A stretch of 21,301 bases of DNA from Candidatus Latescibacterota bacterium (lineage in GTDB: Bacteria; JAAXHH01): contig JAJECR010000219.1 in NCBI GenBank assembly GCA_022821935.1, forward strand, positions 1-21,301, given 5' to 3'. Under the pieces are notes generated by a model. The model saw only the letters and a list, made by a program, of their open reading frames with translations. It had not been told where the DNA came from and searched no databases. How positions within the stretch are numbered: the stretch's first letter is position 1; each line of letters starts with the position of its first letter. A program made the translations under genes and the position numbers. This document shows positions 15,801-21,301 of the stretch, piece after piece.

Positions 15801-15864
15801 CTGGACCCATTTTCTCGTTTTAACTGAAGCTTGAACTTCGCGTAATCAGCCTCCAGCCACCTCC

Positions 15865-17859
15865 ATGGCCTCAGTTCAGCAAAGTATTTCCGCTTCCGCT
15901 GTCCCGGCGACCGCGACCCGGATCATTACGCCGCGATCCATCCTCCTGGGACTGGCGAGCGTCGTCCTGATTTCCCTGATCGTCCCCTATTTCCAGTATA
16001 CCATGGCCTCGTCTCAGCTGGGCGCGGATCATCTTCACCTCGGCGCGCTGTTTCTGGCCTTCGCGTACCTAATCCTTTTCAACGTGATCCTCGCCCGGTG
16101 GAATAGAGACTGGGCCCTGACACCCCATGAGTTCGTCATTCCCCTGGCCATGGGCATGGCGGCTTCGGGACTGACGACCAACGGCATGGGCGCCCCGTTC
16201 ATCTCCACGCTCATGGCGCCCTACCTGCTTGCGACGCCCGAGAACCAGTGGGGCGAATACTTCTACCCGTACCTGCAACCCTGGGCGACCGTCACCAACC
16301 AGGGCAACGCCCTCACGTGGTTCGTCGACGGCATCCCGCCCGATGCGTCCATTCCCTGGAGCGTTTGGGGCATTCCGTTGTTCTGGTGGCTGACTTTCAT
16401 CATCCCGCTCATCTTCATGGGACTGTGTCTCGTGGTCATCCTCAGGCGCCAGTGGGTCGAACACGAAAAACTCGTCTTCCCCATGATGCAGATCCCCCTC
16501 GCCTTTACCCGGGGCATGGAATCGCCCACCCGCGTGCCGGCCTTTCTCTCGGAGAAGCGGTTCTGGATCGGTTTTTCCATACCCTTCTGCGTGATGATGT
16601 ACAACATCGTCGGGTTTTTCACCCCGGTCGTACCCCAATTCCCCTATTTTGGCTCGGCACCGCCCATCGTCTTCGGCGAGGGATTTCCCCCGCTGGAAAT
16701 CAACTTCCGCCCTGCCATCCTCGGCATTTCCTACTTCGTCAACCTGGACGTACTGGCCGGATTCTGGGTGTTCTACATGATCGGGATCATCCAGGTGGGC
16801 ATCGCCCACCGGATCGGGTACGACATCCCGGGAAGGGACAACTACACCTCGATACATCCCATGCTGGACTGGCAGAACATGGGCGCGTTCATCGTCTTCG
16901 TGGGTTGGGGACTCTGGCGGGCCAGGTTTCATATCCGCGCCGTGTTCTCCAAGGCATTGGGCCGCAGACCGGACCTGGACGACTCGGACGAGATGCTGCC
17001 TTACCGGGTCGCGGTCTTCGGCTTCATCGGGGGCTTCGTCTACGGAGTAGTCTGGCTGAACCAACTGGGCATGAGCGTGCCCATCGCCGTGTTCCTTCTC
17101 GCGGGCGTCTTCATCATCTATATCGGGGTCTCCCGCATCATCGCCGAAGCGGGGCTGCCCTACGTGCGTTCGCCCATGATCGCCCAGGTGCTCGTGTTCT
17201 ACTCGGTCGGGTCGGCCAACCTGTCCATGTCCACCATGACGGCCATGGCCCAGACCTACGGACCCGTCAGCGAGATCAAGTCGACCTTCATGCCCGCCTT
17301 CATGCAGGTGGCCAAGCTGTCCGAAATCGGCGCACGATGGCACCGGGGACTGGGCTGGAGCCTCCTGTCCGCCGCGATGATCGGCGTGGTGATCTCCCTG
17401 GTCTGGACGATCTACATGGGGTTCGACCAGGGCACGCGCCAGTTCACGAACGGATGGTGGTTCGGCCGGATCGGTTCGACCATCCCCTACAACGAAACGC
17501 TCACCAAGATGCGGGATCCCTTCGGGCCGGACACGGCGCGGCTTATGTTCTTCATGGTAGGCGGATCGCTCATGTTCCTCCTCATGACCCTGCGGGCCCG
17601 GCTGCCCGGCTGGCCGCTGCACCCCCTGGGGTTCTTTCTTTCATATTCCTGGCCCGCAAGGGCGATCGTCTCGTCCATGTTCGTCTGCTGGGTCATCAAG
17701 AGCATCATGATGTGGGTAGGCGGCATCGAACTGTACCGCAAGGGCCAGCCCTTCTTCCTGGGGCTGATCTTCGGCGTGGCCACCGGCGTGGTCATCTCCA
17801 TGCTCGTCGACTTCGTGTGGTTTCCCCACGCGGGGCATCACATCTATGGGATAGACTAG
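15865..17859 (+). CDS. DUF6785/DUF6784-type polytopic membrane protein, paralogue 2
   Basis: The product is 664 residues, with about 12-14 membrane segments. It aligns along its length with the protein at 7017: NALTWFVDGIPPDASIPWSV, ILRRQWVEHEKLVFPM, FWVFYMIGIIQVGIA, GLWRARFH, DLDDSDEMLPYR, GVSRIIAEAGLP (421-432), and a C-terminal HPLGFF and ELYRKGQPFFLGLIFG. The two are clearly paralogues but diverged through most of the sequence. Oligopeptide-transporter-like transport is a reasonable guess only. The ATG has no Shine-Dalgarno, as in paralogue 1. The stop codon is one base from the start of the next gene, so the pair is probably an operon whose products may act together in the membrane. Confidence 0.86.
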   Translation: MASVQQSISASAVPATATRIITPRSILLGLASVVLISLIVPYFQYTMASSQLGADHLHLGALFLAFAYLILFNVILARWNRDWALTPHEFVIPLAMGMAASGLTTNGMGAPFISTLMAPYLLATPENQWGEYFYPYLQPWATVTNQGNALTWFVDGIPPDASIPWSVWGIPLFWWLTFIIPLIFMGLCLVVILRRQWVEHEKLVFPMMQIPLAFTRGMESPTRVPAFLSEKRFWIGFSIPFCVMMYNIVGFFTPVVPQFPYFGSAPPIVFGEGFPPLEINFRPAILGISYFVNLDVLAGFWVFYMIGIIQVGIAHRIGYDIPGRDNYTSIHPMLDWQNMGAFIVFVGWGLWRARFHIRAVFSKALGRRPDLDDSDEMLPYRVAVFGFIGGFVYGVVWLNQLGMSVPIAVFLLAGVFIIYIGVSRIIAEAGLPYVRSPMIAQVLVFYSVGSANLSMSTMTAMAQTYGPVSEIKSTFMPAFMQVAKLSEIGARWHRGLGWSLLSAAMIGVVISLVWTIYMGFDQGTRQFTNGWWFGRIGSTIPYNETLTKMRDPFGPDTARLMFFMVGGSLMFLLMTLRARLPGWPLHPLGFFLSYSWPARAIVSSMFVCWVIKSIMMWVGGIELYRKGQPFFLGLIFGVATGVVISMLVDFVWFPHAGHHIYGID

Positions 17860-17860
17860 C

Positions 17861-20800
17861 GTGTATTCACGGATATTCGGATACGTTTTCCTCGCATTGG
17901 GCGTCCTGTTGTTCCTCGCCGTGGCCATGGTGGGTCCGGCCTGGGTGACGGAGCACGTGATCCTGAAGATCGTATCCCTGCCCGAAGACGTGCCGCCGAG
18001 GCCCCTCGAAGAGGCCCCGGTGTCCTGGGAAGAGGTGTCCGAGATCGTTACCCCGGAGCGCGTGGAGGCTCATGTCCGGGCGATGAGCGAACATCCGTCG
18101 CGCGTCGTCGGCTACCCGGGAAACCGGGCGGCCATGGAATACGTGGTCGATGCCTTCCATGCCGGGGGGCTTACCGAGGTCGCCGTCGACACCTTCACCG
18201 TTTCCTCGCCCGTCGACCACGGCTTCACGCTGACCGTGCACGACTCCGTAGCAACCGAAATACCGGTGTACCAGTTCTGGCCCAACCTGGTGCGGCTGAA
18301 TTCCTTTCCCGACGGGATCAGGGGCCCGCTGCATTACGGACGCCGGGGCGAATTCCAGGCCTTCAACGGAAAGGAGATCGAGGGGAGTATCGTCCTGGTG
18401 GATTTCGACGGACGCGACCAGTATCTCAACGCGCGGATGCTGGGCGCGCAAGCCGTCCTGTTCTACGACAGCGGTCCCGGCGCGGTGACCAACAACCAGG
18501 CCCAGCGCAAGATCCTGGACGTGCCCGTCGACGTACCTCGCTTCTGGATCCCGGACCAGCACGCTGCGATGGTCCTGGCGGCCGCGCGGTCCGGTATGGT
18601 CGACGTGACGATCCAGGGTCGCATGTCCTGGGAGCGGGCCGAGACCTGGAACGTCATGGGTTGGATCCCGGGCCGGGACGAACCGCTTCCGGGCGGCGAC
18701 GGAACGGAGAAATGGAAAGACAGGATCGTCGTGCTTTCGGCGTTTTACGATTCAATGTCGGTCGTACCCGGACTGGCGCCGGGCGCCGAGAGCGCAGGCG
18801 GTATCGGCGCCATGCTGGAGCTGATGGAAGTGCTCCGGGCCCATCCGCCGGGATACACCATGCTGTTCCTGGCCACGTCCGCCCATTTTCACGGGCTCCA
18901 GGGCATCAACGACTTCCTGGACCGCCACTACCGGACGGACGAATTCTTCCTGGAACGGATACCCGGGGAAGACCGGATCCCCTTCACGCTGTTCCTGGGC
19001 CTGGACCTGACCAGCAGGATGGACCAAGTCGGCCTGTTCAGCTTCGGCGATTACATCTTCTTCACCGCGAATCTCGATATCCTGTATGAACCCTACGCGG
19101 ACCGGTACCTGAACTACGCACGAAAGGCCGGGGTCTACGATGAAGAAGAGAGCCGAACGCCCTACCTCAACACGCTGACGCCCTCGCTCCGGTCGCAGGA
19201 AAGCTACATGCCCGCGGGTCCCGCCTTCGATCACGAGATGGTCACGCTTGCCGGGCTGCATGGCATGACCTTCTCCACGGCGAACGACAACAGGCTCCTT
19301 ATCGATACGCCAAAGGACCGGGTCGAGTTTGTCGATTTCCCCAACCTGGTCCGGCAGATCAGGACCATCGGCACCCTGCTGCCGGCCATGCTGTCGGACC
19401 CGGAGGCTTTCGAGGTGGACGAGTCCATCCGCCTGAAAGACGAGGGACGCGACATCGAGGGGCGGGTCCTCGAGTTCGACCGGACCGTGGATTTCTTCAA
19501 GCCCAATACCCCGGTATCCGATGCCCTGGTTGTATACGAGCCCGGATACCAGAGCCACAGCGGCGTGCGGGGATTCATGGTTACCCAGGCCGACTCGCTG
19601 GGGTATTTCCGGTTATCCATGATCCGGTTCCCCAGGGGGCCGACGGAACTGCGCAGCTACGGACTCGACGCGGAAGGCAGGATCGTATACGCCCCGGACC
19701 TGGGTGAGGAGGGCAACGCCACCTTCCCGCTTGCGGTGCCTAACTCCTCCAAGGTGAACAATACCATACAGGTCCTCTTCCCCTGCGAGGAGATCAACCT
19801 CTTCGATATCGTCGATCCCGGTGTATTCGTCGCCCTCGACAACCTGACCGTGCTCGGGAGGGACAACAGTCCGCTGCGCAAGTACGGGGCGGCCTTCGTG
19901 GAGGACCAGAGTTTCTTCGGCAACTGGATGACCAACGCGGCGGTGGTCTTCGCCAGGCCCGAGGACCAGGTCAAAATGTTCATGAGCGCGGGTCCCCGAG
20001 GCGTCAAGTACCTGCTGACCAATACGCCGGAGTCATGGCTCGAAGACCCGCCCGAAAGTATCTCCGACGAAGTCATGGCACTGGCCCAGGGTCGCGGGTT
20101 CACATCGGACCAGGGGCTGATCCTCCATCCTTTCTACCAGAGCGCCCTGGACCTGTGGTCGCTTAACAGGGCCCGCCTGATGAAACTGGAGGATCACGGC
20201 GTGACCAACGCCCGTGCCGCCGAACTTCACGAGGAAAGCACGCAAGCGCTCCGAGCCGCCCGGGAAGCCCTTGAAAACCGGCGTTACGACGCCTTCGCCG
20301 CACGGTCGAGGGAAGCGTGGGGCTACGAGGCGCGGGCCTATCCCGACGTGCGGTACGCGGCGGACGACACGGTGGACGGCATCGTGTTCTACTTCATGCT
20401 CCTGGTCCCCTTCTGTTTCTTCCTCGAACGGCTCTTCTTCGGATTCACGGACATTCGGAAGCGGCTGCTCTCGGTGGGCGCCATCTTCGCTGCGGTCTTC
20501 ATGCTGTTGCAGAACGTGCACCCCGCCTTTCAACTCAGTCTGACGCCTTACATGGTCTTTCTCGCCTTCATCATCCTGGCCCTGGCCCTGATCATCATCA
20601 CCATGATCGTCACCCGGTTCGACACGGAAATGAAGAACCTGACCCGTTCCGCGGCCGGCCTGCACGAAGCGGACATCGGCCGGCTGAGCGCCACGGCGGT
20701 GGCTATATCCCTGGGGATATCCAACCTGCGCAAGCGGAAGATGCGCACGGCGCTGACCGCGGTCACGCTGACCCTGCTGACCTTCACCGTGCTGTCCTTC

Positions 20801-21301
20801 ACTTCCTTCAGGACCGGCATCCAGTTCTACACCCTGGACCGTGAGAACACCCCGCCGTACGAAGGCGTCCTCATGCGCAGCCTGTCGTGGCACTCGCTGC
20901 CCACGTCTTTCGTGCCCTACGTGGAAAACGCCTTCGCGGACCGGGCGGCGGTGGTGCCCCGGTCGTGGTACGAGCCCGAGGATCTCACCAGCCCGTACAT
21001 CGATCTGCGCGCTCCCGGCACGGGGACCGCCACCACGGTGCAAGTCATCCTCGGCCTGCATGCCGGCGAACCGGCCATCACCGGCCTGGACCGCTACCTG
21101 GTGCCGGGCGGGCGATGGTTTGCTCCGGACGAAAGGGCGGTCTGCCTGCTGCCCACGGAACTGGCCGAAAGGCTGGACCTGGGGCCGGAAGACGTGGGTA
21201 CGGCTGAGGTGGAGATCCTCGGAGGACGCTACACGGTGATCGGGCTGCTGGATTCCGGTGGACTCGATGCCTACCGGGACATGGACGACGAGCGTATCAT
21301 G
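17861..21301 (+). CDS. M28-peptidase-like/FtsX-type permease fusion (C-terminus beyond window)
   Basis: The frame is open from GTG 17861 to the window end, 1147 residues so far. GTG is the first possible start, as an in-frame TAG lies at 17852. Order: membrane segment (5-27); M28-type prodomain-like region (63-105); PA-like insert (about 150-250); M28 core (about 290-480); a carboxypeptidase-regulatory-like beta domain (about 533-590); three membrane segments (about 838-915); NLRKRKMRTALT followed by a fourth segment (about 953-985), typical of FtsX/MacB permeases; then an extracytoplasmic MacB-like domain. In the M28 core the usual HxD reads FYD (Phe295), the bridging Asp is Glu310, and the Glu-Glu pair is His342-Phe343, while Asp382 and His458 remain. 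It therefore looks like a pseudopeptidase used for binding. The partner ATPase is not in the window. Confidence 0.82.
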   Translation, partial: MYSRIFGYVFLALGVLLFLAVAMVGPAWVTEHVILKIVSLPEDVPPRPLEEAPVSWEEVSEIVTPERVEAHVRAMSEHPSRVVGYPGNRAAMEYVVDAFHAGGLTEVAVDTFTVSSPVDHGFTLTVHDSVATEIPVYQFWPNLVRLNSFPDGIRGPLHYGRRGEFQAFNGKEIEGSIVLVDFDGRDQYLNARMLGAQAVLFYDSGPGAVTNNQAQRKILDVPVDVPRFWIPDQHAAMVLAAARSGMVDVTIQGRMSWERAETWNVMGWIPGRDEPLPGGDGTEKWKDRIVVLSAFYDSMSVVPGLAPGAESAGGIGAMLELMEVLRAHPPGYTMLFLATSAHFHGLQGINDFLDRHYRTDEFFLERIPGEDRIPFTLFLGLDLTSRMDQVGLFSFGDYIFFTANLDILYEPYADRYLNYARKAGVYDEEESRTPYLNTLTPSLRSQESYMPAGPAFDHEMVTLAGLHGMTFSTANDNRLLIDTPKDRVEFVDFPNLVRQIRTIGTLLPAMLSDPEAFEVDESIRLKDEGRDIEGRVLEFDRTVDFFKPNTPVSDALVVYEPGYQSHSGVRGFMVTQADSLGYFRLSMIRFPRGPTELRSYGLDAEGRIVYAPDLGEEGNATFPLAVPNSSKVNNTIQVLFPCEEINLFDIVDPGVFVALDNLTVLGRDNSPLRKYGAAFVEDQSFFGNWMTNAAVVFARPEDQVKMFMSAGPRGVKYLLTNTPESWLEDPPESISDEVMALAQGRGFTSDQGLILHPFYQSALDLWSLNRARLMKLEDHGVTNARAAELHEESTQALRAAREALENRRYDAFAARSREAWGYEARAYPDVRYAADDTVDGIVFYFMLLVPFCFFLERLFFGFTDIRKRLLSVGAIFAAVFMLLQNVHPAFQLSLTPYMVFLAFIILALALIIITMIVTRFDTEMKNLTRSAAGLHEADIGRLSATAVAISLGISNLRKRKMRTALTAVTLTLLTFTVLSFTSFRTGIQFYTLDRENTPPYEGVLMRSLSWHSLPTSFVPYVENAFADRAAVVPRSWYEPEDLTSPYIDLRAPGTGTATTVQVILGLHAGEPAITGLDRYLVPGGRWFAPDERAVCLLPTELAERLDLGPEDVGTAEVEILGGRYTVIGLLDSGGLDAYRDMDDERIM

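Noticed and set aside
16069..17622. 517-codon minus-strand open frame opposite the second DUF6785-type gene, and a similar one at 7158-8474
   Set aside because: Both are mirror frames of membrane-protein genes, rich in His, Asp, Gly and Glu, without hydrophobic cores, start signals or recognisable motifs.

Overview
The window is GC-rich, gene-dense bacterial DNA with no RNA genes, no CRISPR array and no recognisable transposon. It holds 14 protein genes and is cut through a gene at each end. The gene content is a complete bacillithiol synthesis set, large DUF6785-type membrane proteins, a PhyH dioxygenase, an MMPL/RND exporter and secreted DUF4097 repeat proteins. This suggests an uncultured, probably Gram-negative bacterium of a Latescibacterota/Poribacteria-like or related phylum. 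That placement is inference from gene content only.

Region 1 (1-4754, all on the minus strand) is a tandem array of five secreted DUF4097-type beta-solenoid proteins (called A to E here, left to right), almost certainly one operon read from E to A. They share a signal peptide followed by Gln-Glu, an N-terminal beta domain and an 18-residue repeat domain. Each paralogue has its own repeat signature. Gene A also carries a 44-bp segment that is an inverted copy of the equivalent part of gene B.

Region 2 (5025-6806, minus) is a two-gene operon of an NAD-dependent epimerase/dehydratase and a PhyH dioxygenase, behind a near-consensus sigma-70 promoter. Region 3 (7017-9566, plus) is a DUF6785-type membrane protein followed by a single-domain rhodanese. 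Region 4 (9580-15644, minus) is an MMPL/RND transporter followed by bshC, bshB1 and bshA, the last three joined by ATGA overlaps. It encodes all three bacillithiol synthesis steps and runs convergently into the rhodanese gene. Region 5 (15865-21301, plus) is a second DUF6785-type paralogue. One base after it begins a very large protein that fuses an M28-peptidase-like domain, with most of its catalytic residues replaced, to an FtsX/MacB-type permease; this gene runs off the window.

The observations most worth a second look are the inverted copied segment between the first two array genes, the five-gene solenoid array with private repeat signatures, the pseudo-peptidase/permease fusion coupled to a DUF6785 protein, and the single-operon bacillithiol set behind an RND exporter with an asymmetric proton-relay motif.
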